From the NCBI GenBank assembly GCA_033065855.1, contig JAVXUO010000523.1, forward strand, positions 62,001 to 126,000: a stretch of 64,000 nt of DNA. The letters are read 5' to 3'. The notes under the pieces are model-generated. The model made no database searches and was not told where the DNA came from. It saw only the letters and a program-made list of their open reading frames with translations. Numbering within the stretch: position 1 is the stretch's first letter; the number at the start of each line of letters is the position of its first letter. The position numbers were made by a program, and so were the translations under genes. This DNA is from Escallonia rubra (lineage: Eukaryota > Streptophyta > Magnoliopsida > Escalloniales > Escalloniaceae). Of this stretch, positions 33,523 to 43,559 are shown one piece after another.

Positions 33523-33813
33523 TCCTCCATTGAGCCAAAGAACCAGAGGTTTAGAGAGAGGCTGGTCAGCTGACTCAGTGAGCCAATAGCAGAGGGCTCT
33601 ACCGGCGACTTCATTAACGGTGACATAGCCGGAGAACTGCTGAAAGAAGACTTTGGGTTGCCCAGGCGCCACTATTCTGTCCGCTTCTTCTTATTCTTCT
33701 TCATGTTGTTTTGCTTGATGAGCAGCATTACTGGTACTGGTACCCGCGTGCACAGTTATCAGCAACACAAGGACCATGGAGACCAGCATCTGTTCCTTGG
33801 CCATGGCCCCCAT
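33523..33813 (-). pseudogene. Captured N-terminus of a serine carboxypeptidase-like gene
   Basis: From the ATG at 33813 the - strand encodes MGAMAKEQMLVSMVLVLLIT, a signal peptide, then after an interruption [37 protein letters not shown] and [12 protein letters not shown]...FSGYVTV and PLVLWLNGG are signatures of the S10 serine carboxypeptidase family, secreted or vacuolar enzymes and acyltransferases. Similarity stops just before the expected PGCSS, so all catalytic residues are missing. It is carried within the LTR element, next to the MYB-like piece. Confidence 0.82.
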
Positions 33814-33852
33814 GGCCTTTGGCAAGAAGAAGAAAAGAAGGAAAATGGACTT

Positions 33853-34077
33853 CTAGGGGCCTGTGTGTGTGTGTCGTTTAACCACAAACTGTCGGCAAGA
33901 ACTTGTCTGGCCGAAGGATCTCGTCGACTGTGATGTACAGTAAGGCATCATCACCATGTGACTTGAGAAAAGTAATCTTGTGCTTAGGTGCCGGTGGTTG
34001 CCTGAGACCTTGTTTGCTTCAAGCTTCAGATCCTCCTCCTCTGCGTTCCATTTAACTTTCTCTAGAGGGATCAACAA
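33853..34077 (-). pseudogene. Unrecognised open segment, probably another captured fragment
   Basis: The - strand has IPLEKVKWNAEEEDLKLEAN in one frame and, overlapping downstream in another, ITFLKSHGDDALLYITVDEI ending VCG and a stop. Composition is protein-like and richer in GC than its surroundings, and it adjoins the carboxypeptidase piece in the same orientation. I do not recognise the family. Confidence 0.35.
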
Positions 34078-34146
34078 AACACAATTTTTTTTTTCAGAAA
34101 AAAAAAATTAAAGCTATATACAAATCAAAACCAAAACGACTTTAGC

Positions 34147-34843
34147 TGTTGAAAATAGTTAGGCTTTGATTTGTATTTTTCACAACAAAAATATTAACAA
34201 CACTAGGTGATTAAACATAGCAAAAATAATAATAAATAATTAAAAGTAATTTTGTATAAACTCTTGATAAAATTCTATAATATAGAGTAGTAAAAAAATA
34301 TAAAATAGTTCGTTCGTGAGAGTCGTGACAGAGTCACTGTCCTAAAGACGTTATTGCCTCCCTACGTGCAGGTATTGACGGCAGATAAAGTCTCCAAGAT
34401 AAAATCCATTGACGCAGCTATGTCTCCTCCATGTGCACGTCCACAGGAAGACGGTATGAAACAGTCCACGATCACGTTGCTCAAGTATAAAATATATATA
34501 ATAGATATAGAGAAAAATACAATATGATAGTAGGGTAGAAAACACTCAAGACTTCTATATCACACCACATGACCTTATATAGATGACCAATCATAATCCA
34601 TTTATTAGCAACATAAGTAAGCTTAAAAACCTTTGTAACTCATGGAATAATCATAACCATTCCCAATAATGCCAAATAATAAAGTATATTATATACACCC
34701 TAAACACATTTGAGTTAATAATACTCATTATTGCATTTGTAACTTATTTCATAATTTACATGTAAGTAAATACATATAGCCATAAATTGCAATATAATAA
34801 CAATGCTATAATTTACATTTTATTTTATTAAAATATTCCAACA
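34147..34843 (-). repeat. LTR (right copy; 5' LTR by orientation)
   Basis: Starts TGTTGAAAATAGTTAGGC and ends ATATTCCAACA. About 97 percent identical to the left copy outside one indel. I see no convincing primer-binding site next to its inner edge. Confidence 0.9.
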
Positions 34844-35272
34844 GGTCAAGGTTAGATATAGTGGCAACTATTGGATTATGGTTGTGGTGACGGATAGTGG
34901 AGGTTTGTGGATGTGGTTATGCTAGGCCGTGGATCTACATAAGATGGGGGGTGAACCAGTGGTAATAGAGGCAATAATGTTAAATCTCATGCTAGCAGTG
35001 ACAATGGTGGGCATGGTGGTGGTAGGTAAGGTGGTTATGATTGGTGGGGGTGATATGTGGTGTTCGGTAGTGGTTGGTGGTGATTGTACCAATTTGCTCA
35101 TGGGAAAAGGGCACATGTTGTTGACATGTATACTTAAAGCCAAAAAATGAACGGATGTTACGTTTTGGAGCATTTGCAATGGCTTGTAAAAATAAAAAGG
35201 AACAAATTTGTCAAAGTTGAGATTACGGGGAGTGACGCACAAAATAGTGTATAGTTTAGGGAACTAAGTTGT

Positions 35273-36550
35273 CATTCACACACTGTAATATAGGCCTTAT
35301 TCTAAGGGAGAGATTCATCATCATACATCGTCATACACCGTCATACTGCTTTGCCTTTCATTCATAAAACCTAGTCCTTCCTCATAGACCCTAAAAATCC
35401 AAGCCACCTCCAATCAATTTTACATTCATTGACGGCGTCCAAGGTGCACAACAATCAACTTTTTCACGTGAATAGAAGATCGATCGTGTAAAACAAGAAA
35501 TTAAGATCTCTACACTAGATAACATATTATTTGTTGCTAAAGGTAATACCTAATCATGTAGATCACACGCTGTAAAGTTTATCTTTGATTATTACATGGA
35601 AAGCCGTATTTAATGAAAGTCGTATGTACGGCTTGATCAACTTGCATTGTGATTGAATTGATATAATTTGTTTGTTAGAATTGCATGCTCTGGGGTTTTG
35701 CTGTGCACTATGTAATGATTTGATTGGCATAATTATCTTGCCATGGTGTCGTAGAACTCCAATTTTTCATCAAAGATTTTGTTCGCTCAAACACGTTTCG
35801 AACACCATATCTTATTTCATCAAAAGTCCAGTTTTCTAAGCAAACCCTTTTATAATAAAAAACATTAACTTTATAACCTCTTTTTTAGTGTCACAGAGAA
35901 TCATTTTTGTATCGATTGACTTGATCAAAGAGCTCATTTTTTTGCGGACAAATCTTCCATTGAGTTCTATGATAACAAATTTTGATAAAATTTTGAATGA
36001 CCACCATAGTTAAACAAAGTTAGGTCTAACTCTGATAGTCCAATCTAGGGTAATATTTTAAACCTTTTGTCTTCTAAAGACCCTAGGGCAATTCCACTAT
36101 GCTTTCACCATTGTAGCCATAATGCCAAAGCATTTTAGCCCTTAGTACATCAAAAGAAGTTGCACCCATGCTTTTGGCCATTCAAATTATTTTTATATCG
36201 TGTAACTAAGCCAAGAAAGGGATATCAAATTGAAACAAGTTACTACCAACAATGCTGGACCCGTTTGGGAGGGTATCTTATGACAAGTTTCACCAGTCAG
36301 TTTATTCTAAGTAGCTAGAGGACAAACCCATTCGGTACACCTATCTAGGGATTTTCTATCCTAATGGTCCCAAGTGTACTGGCAGGAATAGATTCCAAGT
36401 ATACTGGATATCACACATGGGAGCACAGATTTATCACACTACCATGCCAACCTTACACCCAACACCCACATATCAATATTGAACTTATTCCCTCTTGTTA
36501 CCTATTGAATACACTTTTGTGCATGGATGCGTTTATGTCGCCCTATGTAA
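35273..36550. other. Intergenic, nothing recognised
   Basis: AT-rich sequence between the long-TIR element and the LINE's left target-site copy. I see no exon or terminal repeat. Confidence 0.55.
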
Positions 36551-36564
36551 AGGTATACCCATTT

Positions 36565-39500
36565 ACAGGAGACTAGAGTTAGAGTAGAAAACATATCAAA
36601 TATTACCAAAAAATGGAGAAAGGAATGGATGTTTGTAAACAATGAAAATAAGAAAGGGGTATCCAGTATATGGATGGGGTGGGATACTAGGAAGGTGCAA
36701 GTGAGCTGTGTTCAAGTATCTGCACAACACATTACTGGTTTGGTTAAGCAGCTCAACACAGATCAAGAATTTTATTTGACCTTTGTTTATGGCAACAACA
36801 AGGAGGAAAAAGGAAAGTACTATGGGACAGCCTAAGGACTGAGGCAAATCACATTGGCCAAAAACCATGGATTGTAACTGGAGATTTTAATGTGGTGAGA
36901 AATGATGAGGAAAAACAAGGAGGAAATGCCCTGAATAGACAGAATGTTATTGATTTCAACAACTGTTTATACAATTGTCAACTATAAGAGCTACCAACTA
37001 CTGGCATGTTCTTCACTTGGTGCAATAAAAGGGAGGAGGATCCAATCATGTGCAGATTAGATAGAGCACTATAGAATGTAGGATGGTTATCTTAGAACCA
37101 CACAACTCAAGTGGAAGCTCATGCCCCTGGTCTGTCTGATCATTCTATGCTCCTAATCAAAGTAGGACAGGCAGCACAGCATAAAAATAGGCCATTTAGA
37201 TTCTTCAACTTTTGGATGAAGCATAAGAATTTCAAGCAACTACTGAAAGAAGTATGGGAAGAAAAGGTGGATGGTAAGTATGAGGAAATTAAAACATGTC
37301 CTGAAGAAACTGAATAAAGATTACTACAACAACATCTCAGAAAGAGCTGGAGTAAAATTCCAAGAGTTGCAGGATATACAAGCCAAAATATTGCACATGA
37401 AGGATTCTAGCTTGATTAAGCAAAAGAAAGAAGTGTATGCACAGTACTAACAACTCATACAAGCTGAGGAAGCTTTTTACTTCCAAAAAGCCAGAGTTAA
37501 GGATGTACAACTTAGGGATGGAAACACAACCTATTTTCACAAAAAAGTGCAAATTCACAGATCCCATAATTAGGTTTGGTCTATTACTACAAATGATGGG
37601 GAACAAGTAATAGGAGCACATGAAGTTCACCAATTGGCTATAAAGCATTTTGAAGAGTTCTTAGGCTCTCCTGTGACCTAGGATGAAGATATGAGAACTA
37701 GAATGCACAGGGTTATCAAACAGACATTGGAAAGCCAGGATCAGCAAATGTTGGAAGCCCATATAAGGGATGATGAAATTAAGGATGTAATGTTTTCCCT
37801 AAAGTCTAATAAAGCTTCTGGACCAGATGGGTACAATGCATAATTTTTCCAACAAAACTGGGAATTGGTAGAGAAAGATGTGACAAATGCTATCAAGGAG
37901 ATGTTCAATAAACAAGCAGGAGTGAAAGGGTTTAACAATACTGCACTTACTCTAATCCCCAAGGTAACTTGCCCTAATACAATGAGAGATTTTAGACCTA
38001 TTGCATGTTGCAATACTATTTATAAATGTGCATCTAAAATACTATGCACAAGGATTAAGAAGGTACTTCCCAAGTTGATATCAAAGAGGCAGTCAGCTTT
38101 TGTAGAGCAGAGACATATTGCAGATAATGTTCTACTAATGCAAGAACTTGTGAAGAATTACCACAGGGAGGGGGGTATGCCTAGATGTGTTATAAAGGTG
38201 GACTTGCAAAAGGCATATGACTCAGTTGGTTGGAAATTTTTTAAAGAAGCTATGGAATGTATGCAATTCCCTATACAATTTATAAAATGGATTATGCAGT
38301 GTGTTACAACTGCTAAGTTTTCCATTAATCTCAATGGCAGCATGGAGGGATATTTTGCAAGTGCTAAAGGGCTAAGGCAAGGGGATCCTATATCCCCCTA
38401 CCTATTTTTGATAGTAATTGAGGTATTTTCTGATATAATGGATGATTATGCCAATCAAGATCAATTCAAGTATCATCCTAAGTGTGAAGCATTGAAGATA
38501 AATCATGTTAGTTTTGCAGATGATTTGTTCCTCATAGCAGCCGCAAACACTGAAACTATTGTGCTTATCAATGAAGCCCTTCAAGAATTCAAAGTCATGT
38601 TAGGTTTGTCACCAAACCTTAGCAAAAGCTCTGTGTATATTGTTGGAGTAAACACTGAAAATGTAGCAAGTTTGATTGATATAATTGGAATCCCTGCTGG
38701 TACACTGCCTGCCACTTATTTAGGGGTACCTTTAATATCTACAAAACTTCAGTATAGGGATTGCCATGTGCTGGTGGAGAGAATAACTAAGAAAATTACC
38801 AGCTGGTCTACTAAGTATTTGTCATATGCTGGAAGAGTGCAGTTGGCCATCTTAGTCTTAATTAGTATGCAAGTTTACTGGTGCAGTATATTCATCTTAC
38901 CAAAAAAGATTATAAGGCTGATTGAGAGCAAGATTAGAGCTTTCATATGGCATGGTCAGGATGTTAAATGCTATGGGGCAAAGGTAGCCTGGGAAAAAGT
39001 CTATCTACCAAAAAGAGAAGGTGGATTGGGCATAAAAAGACTAGAAGAGTGGAATAAAGCTGCCATTTGTAAACATTTATGGGACATAGCTCATAAAAAA
39101 GACTCCCTATGGGTTAAATGGTGTCACATCTTCATTATAAAGGAGAAACATCTGTGGACATTCAAACCTTCAGCAAATTTGTCATGGACATGGTGCAAAC
39201 TACTGAAGATCAGAGACATTTTTGCAAAATTCTTTTGCTATCAGGTGGGTAATGGGAACACAATATGGTTATGGAAAGACAGATGGCTATACAATGATCC
39301 AGTGATAGAAAGATATGGACAAAGAATAGTATATGATTCAGGTATGCAGTTGGAAGCAAAAGTTTGTGAGATTATACAAGATGAGAATTGGCAGCTCCCA
39401 ACTCTGAGATCTCAGGCTCTAAGAGAACTTAACTATGTTATTACTGGAATTCCTAGACCTAACACCATGGTACAAGATAAGGTGATATGGACTCTGCATC

Positions 39501-40220
39501 CCAGCAGTGAATTTATAATTAAATCTGCATGGGATGGAATCAGATCTAAAGCTGCAGATGCAAAATGGTGGAAGCTGATTTGGTTTCCTGGGCATATACC
39601 AAAATGTGCAGTGATGCTATGGCTATTATGTAATGGAGGAATGAGAACAAAATCTAAGCTGAAAGCATGGAACCTTGTATCATATGACTATTGTGTACTG
39701 TGTTCTGGAAACTCAGAATCTGAGGAACATTTATTCTGGCAGTGTTCTTTCACTCAAGGTTTGTGGGGGTTGGTTATGAGCAAACTCTCACTGGATATAA
39801 AACTGAATTCATGGAAGGATATGCTTGAGTTTGCCTGCAAGAAGTTTCGAGGGAAGAGTTTTGAAGCAAAAATGTGCAAATTAGCAGTGGCTGTCACCTG
39901 TTATGGAATCTGGCAAGAAAGAAATGCAAGAATTTTCAACAATCAAGCAACTTCAATACAGAGGTGCATGTGTGTAATCCAACAATGGGTAAGGTATCGA
40001 ATCTACAATTGGGGAAAAGTTCCAGCAAGTGTAAAAAATGTGAACTTATGTACAGCTTGGGAAATTGATAAGAGGATTTTACTGTAGGAATGCATAGTAG
40101 GGGGAAAGCATAGACATGTGGAAATGTAGCTTTATACATTGTGTACAGGAAAATGGACAAATTGTAAATATATTTTGTGATTAATAATACATCTCTGAGA
40201 CCTTTAACCCAAAAAAAAAA
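36565..40220 (+). mobile_element. 5'-truncated L1-type LINE
   Basis: The 3.66-kb element ends in a short poly(A) tract (40211-40220) and is flanked by near-perfect 14-bp target-site copies: AGGTATACCCATTT at 36551-36564 and AGGTGTACCCATTT at 40221-40234. The 5' end falls inside the endonuclease domain, so ORF1 and the start of ORF2 are missing, as in most LINE insertions that stop reverse transcription early. Endonuclease remnants include IVTGDFNVV and LSDHSMLL (about 36865-37160), with one frame change near 36830 and several stops before the long reverse transcriptase frame. Confidence 0.95.
37844..40087 (+). CDS. LINE ORF2: reverse transcriptase and zinc-binding region (partial)
   Basis: An open frame runs from just after a TAA at 37841-37843 to TAG/stop at 40087; the first ATG is 37865 (740 residues) but the true protein began upstream, since SNKASGPDGYNA directly precedes the stop in frame. 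Reverse transcriptase motifs are complete: LIPKV, FRPIACCN, IKVDLQKAYDSVGW, KGLRQGDPISPYLF and the catalytic FADD (near 38515). The C-terminal part has the plant zf-RVT region (WLWKDRW, FPGHIPKCAVMLW, CVLCSGNSESEEHLFWQC). There is no RNase H domain. Role: target-primed reverse transcription of its own RNA. As the upstream endonuclease is broken it should not be active alone. Confidence 0.93.
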   Translation, partial: FFQQNWELVEKDVTNAIKEMFNKQAGVKGFNNTALTLIPKVTCPNTMRDFRPIACCNTIYKCASKILCTRIKKVLPKLISKRQSAFVEQRHIADNVLLMQELVKNYHREGGMPRCVIKVDLQKAYDSVGWKFFKEAMECMQFPIQFIKWIMQCVTTAKFSINLNGSMEGYFASAKGLRQGDPISPYLFLIVIEVFSDIMDDYANQDQFKYHPKCEALKINHVSFADDLFLIAAANTETIVLINEALQEFKVMLGLSPNLSKSSVYIVGVNTENVASLIDIIGIPAGTLPATYLGVPLISTKLQYRDCHVLVERITKKITSWSTKYLSYAGRVQLAILVLISMQVYWCSIFILPKKIIRLIESKIRAFIWHGQDVKCYGAKVAWEKVYLPKREGGLGIKRLEEWNKAAICKHLWDIAHKKDSLWVKWCHIFIIKEKHLWTFKPSANLSWTWCKLLKIRDIFAKFFCYQVGNGNTIWLWKDRWLYNDPVIERYGQRIVYDSGMQLEAKVCEIIQDENWQLPTLRSQALRELNYVITGIPRPNTMVQDKVIWTLHPSSEFIIKSAWDGIRSKAADAKWWKLIWFPGHIPKCAVMLWLLCNGGMRTKSKLKAWNLVSYDYCVLCSGNSESEEHLFWQCSFTQGLWGLVMSKLSLDIKLNSWKDMLEFACKKFRGKSFEAKMCKLAVAVTCYGIWQERNARIFNNQATSIQRCMCVIQQWVRYRIYNWGKVPASVKNVNLCTAWEIDKRILL

Positions 40221-40234
40221 AGGTGTACCCATTT

Positions 40235-41057
40235 GAACACTCGAGAAGGAATAGTCTCAAAACTAAGTACCGATCTACAAGCCTATACACTTAGAAACTA
40301 AGCCTAACATCAATGCTTTGTACTTGTTGACATAGTTTTATAGTGTAGTCTTTTATCTTTATGTGTTGGTCTATGGTATGATGTGTTTTATATATTTTCT
40401 TTACCACTATGATGACTTATAATTAAGTTCTCCTAAACAAACGTTGACTTTTTGGTTTTTGGTCGTCTTTTCAGATCCTATTGTTTTTTAGAGGGTTTCC
40501 ATACAGTTCGAGTCAACTAACATTTCCCTAGTAAGTCTAGGAGTGTATTGTTAGCAAGACAAGAGCACATGAAAAAATTTCAATCACGAAAAGATATTCA
40601 GCGCACTGTCAAAACAAACTAATTTTTCTATTGACCGAACCATGTCAAACTAGATGATTTTTAATTTAATTACAGTGGTGTCTGTCCTCAACACTTGTTG
40701 TTTGCTCTAAGAGAGTGATGATGGTTGTCTTTCAAACTTCAAACTGATATTTATCTTCTTGGAAATTTAATATCATAAACTTTATAGAAGATTTTGGTTT
40801 TCTAATCAAACATTTGACAAGAGATTCTGTTAAACTTTTCAAAAGGATAATGGGGCTAAGGATTCTTCTCGTCTATAACCACTTATTTTAACAGACAAGA
40901 GATCCACTAGGCTAAATGCAAAAAGTTAGGGTAAAAAAAATTAAAGAAAAAAATAACCAAAAAAAAATATGAAAGTTATGCATGTGTCTTTTGGAAAACA
41001 AGCATTCAAAATGATTAGAGACCCTCATTCGTCCACTACACATATGCATTTGTCCTA
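40235..41057. other. Intergenic, nothing recognised
   Basis: AT-rich sequence between the LINE and the fold-back MITE. No exon or terminal repeat seen. Confidence 0.55.
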
Positions 41058-41067
41058 TTTATAATAG

Positions 41068-41411
41068 GAGTTTTTGCCCTTAATAATCCATTTTTAGTAC
41101 TTTATTACTTCTTTATCCCATTTTGAACCTTATTTACCTATCTAACCCACTTATGGAAATCGTGATTCCAAACAGAGATTTCAAGGGAAGAAAACGTCGT
41201 TCCAAATAGAGATTTCAATGTGCCAACGTATGAAATCTCTGTTAGGAACCAAGATTTCTTTTGAAAACGTTGTTTCAAACCACGTTTTCTTCCCTTGAAA
41301 TCTCTGTTTGGAATCACGATTTTCAAAAGTGGGGTAGATAGGTAAATAAGGTTTAAAATTGAATAAAAAAGTAATTAAGTATTAAAAATTGATTATTAAG
41401 GGCAAAAACTC
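41068..41411. mobile_element. Fold-back Mutator-type MITE
   Basis: Starts GAGTTTTTGCCCTTAATAAT and ends with its inverse; each arm is about 130 bp, leaving a short centre, so the whole 344-bp element can form one hairpin. Perfect 10-bp copies TTTATAATAG flank it at 41058-41067 and 41412-41421. Long arms plus a 9-10 bp duplication point to Mutator. Part of the arm (AAATCTCTGTTTGGAATCACG) recurs inside the centre in altered form. Confidence 0.92.
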
Positions 41412-41421
41412 TTTATAATAG

Positions 41422-43440
41422 CCATCTTGCTAGGGATTTGAGCCTAATTGATTTAGCCTTTCTTTCATTAGCTTGTACTCCTAACCTTGGGATGGGCAAG
41501 TTCCTTTTTTTGTGCTTATGTTTAAGTATTTATGTGCAAATCATACACAACATGAAAGCTTCTCTCTCTGGGAACCAAACTTTTGATGATTTCTAATCGA
41601 TCAACTAGGACCCTAACACTTGTTAAGTGTAGCAATTGAGCCTAAAATCATCAACCCCTTAAATTTTGTAGTGGCCGTTTGAGCATGCAATGCACGTCAT
41701 GCTAGGAGGCATGTACGTAAAAACATTTTTCAATTTCCTCTTTCTCCTTTGTCTTAGCAACCAGTCTCCCTCTTTCGCACCACCACCACCACCCACTACC
41801 AACTAACACACATCGTTCGATTTGACTAGAATAACAAGAAATATACGATGTAATCATTTCTCTCCTCTTTCCCATTCTTCCACGCAAAGATCATCTTGCA
41901 CAACCAATTTTCCATGTTCTCCTACATGGTTGATTAGCAAGAAAAACTGTGTCGCTCCTTCAATTTGGCCATGTTGCTGCCAAATCACCGCATACAACCA
42001 ACATCAACAATTTTGACCTCTGCCCTTCCCTTTGTGTCTGTCTCTTTCTCGTTAGAAACATGAAAATTTGTACCTAAGTACACCCATATTCAAGCAAGCG
42101 AATCACTTTACATGTTGCTCCTTACATCCTATGAACCTCATTTGGCAATCCCAATCTCATCATACTCCCCATATTATAACAGTCATCAAATATTAACATA
42201 TTACACCATATATTTGGTTGACATAATTGTCAGTTTTGGGCTGGAACTAATGTTACACATATATTTGGGAGACAGGGATTTAATTACATGGTGGTGGTGG
42301 GAGGTGTTGATTCTGATAGCGGTTGAACTGTGAAGGCAGAGGTACCAATGGGTTATCATGTGGGGAAGAAGCGAGTAATGAATTAGAAAAAGGAAGAATA
42401 AACTTTTTAATTAATTTTGTCAAGAAAGCCACTGGCGATCTGATCAGTGTTTTTTTCATTTTCTTTTGTTAGTTTTATTGATTTACTTTACCGAAATACC
42501 CCTTCTAAAAAATGGCAGGTGCATACTCAAATCCTAATTTTCGCCCAAATTTTTTTACAATTGTTTGACTTTTGGCCCAAATGTGACTGCTTGAAAATGT
42601 TGAAGGGTTCGTTGCTTAATTTGAAACCTCGGGGTTTTATTTTCCAAAACAGGCAAACCACAAAGGCTAATGCCATTTAGCGTGGAAAAGTAGTAAAACT
42701 GAAAAAGGGTAAATTTTGCAGATAAAGATGGACATCCATTTGCTTGTGTATATCACATAATTGTAAAAAGGTTCCCTTAGCCTCTCTGATGATGACCTCA
42801 CCTCCACCACCACTCCTTTTCCTCTACCCAAATTGCAACAGCCTTCTTTGCACCCCCACCCCCCTTTGTCACTACCTTCTCTGCCTCCGCCTGATTTGCC
42901 CAGTATGATCTGCCTCCTCCACCACCACCACCACCACCTCTGTTCCACCTCAATATTCTTTTACTCCCCTTCTAACAGCCACATCCCCATCCTCCCCCCA
43001 ATACCTTCCCATAGTCGACAGGCAATCACCAGCAAGAAAAACCCCTTCTTTCCTTTTATTTCTAGTCCTTTATGCGTCCTTTCGCTTCTCCAAAAAATCA
43101 TTGCCCCATTAATTATCAATAGATCTCGGTCGAATCTTAGCAATTTCAGGAAGTTGTCAAGCGTAATGTTGTCGATGTGCTTAACAATTTTCTTTGTATC
43201 TTTGTCGATCTTTTTGGTGCCAGGCGAGTTGCCCAAAAAGTGACCTAATTCTCAGCTCTTTTTGCATTTTCATCTCCTTGAGATTCACTTGCTTCCATTT
43301 TCAGCTCCCTTCAAGCTTCGAGTAACACTTGCTTCAAGCTTCACTCAAGCAAGGTAAGTTTGTGAACGGTGAAGTTTTCTTTATGGATTGAATGAAAAAG
43401 AATAATTTTTTTCTAGAATGAATATATAGATATTTTTTGG
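41422..43440. other. Intergenic, low-complexity CCA/CAC stretches
   Basis: Contains CAC/CCT-rich blocks near 41775 and 42795-42950. The 42833-43243 frame ends in a hydrophobic stretch but its first half is codon-shifted CCA/CAC repeat. I recognise no domain. The left end of the Mutator-like copy A must lie near or within the end of this stretch but I could not identify it. Confidence 0.5.
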
Positions 43441-43559
43441 GTTTATGTTTGTTGGGATTTATCACTTTATTCATCAGATGCAATGATGACAGTGAGGACG
43501 AAATATGACATGCGCGGAGAAGACGGGACTGCTTTGCGCGCACGAATTGTCAGGTCAAG

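Larger units (their letters stand above)
26712..34843 (-). mobile_element. Non-autonomous LTR element with captured gene fragments
   Basis: Bounded by LTRs of 719 and 697 bp that start TGTTG(G)AAAA and end ATTCCAACA. Directly inside the left LTR the - strand reads AGTGGGGGAT, a polypurine tract, giving - orientation. Flanks GGTGG and GGTCA are only a partial duplication. The internal region (27431-34146, minus a 2.5-kb CACTA insertion) shows no gag or pol domain that I recognise, but near its 5' LTR carries - strand fragments resembling MYB and serine carboxypeptidase-like genes. About 22 LTR differences over some 690 bases imply about 3 percent divergence, younger than the 16.8-kb element. 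Confidence 0.82.
26056..35272. mobile_element. Long-TIR Mutator-like element split by an LTR element
   Basis: The left arm (about 26056-26270) and the right arm (about 35060-35272) are inverted copies of each other over roughly 215 bp: for example ACTATACACTGTTTTACACG on the left and, reversed, ACTATACACTATTTTGTGCG on the right. Between them the element's own GGTGG-rich interior is cut at 26711/34844 by an 8.1-kb LTR element; without it the element is about 1.1 kb. Long terminal repeats without transposase suggest a Mutator-type non-autonomous element, but I could not find a convincing 9-bp duplication, so ends are good to a few bases and the superfamily is inferred. Confidence 0.7.

Noticed and set aside
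42833-43243. A 136-residue open frame with a hydrophobic C-terminus
   Set aside because: The first half is CCA/CAC repeat, there is no domain or splice context, and the opposite strand is open too.
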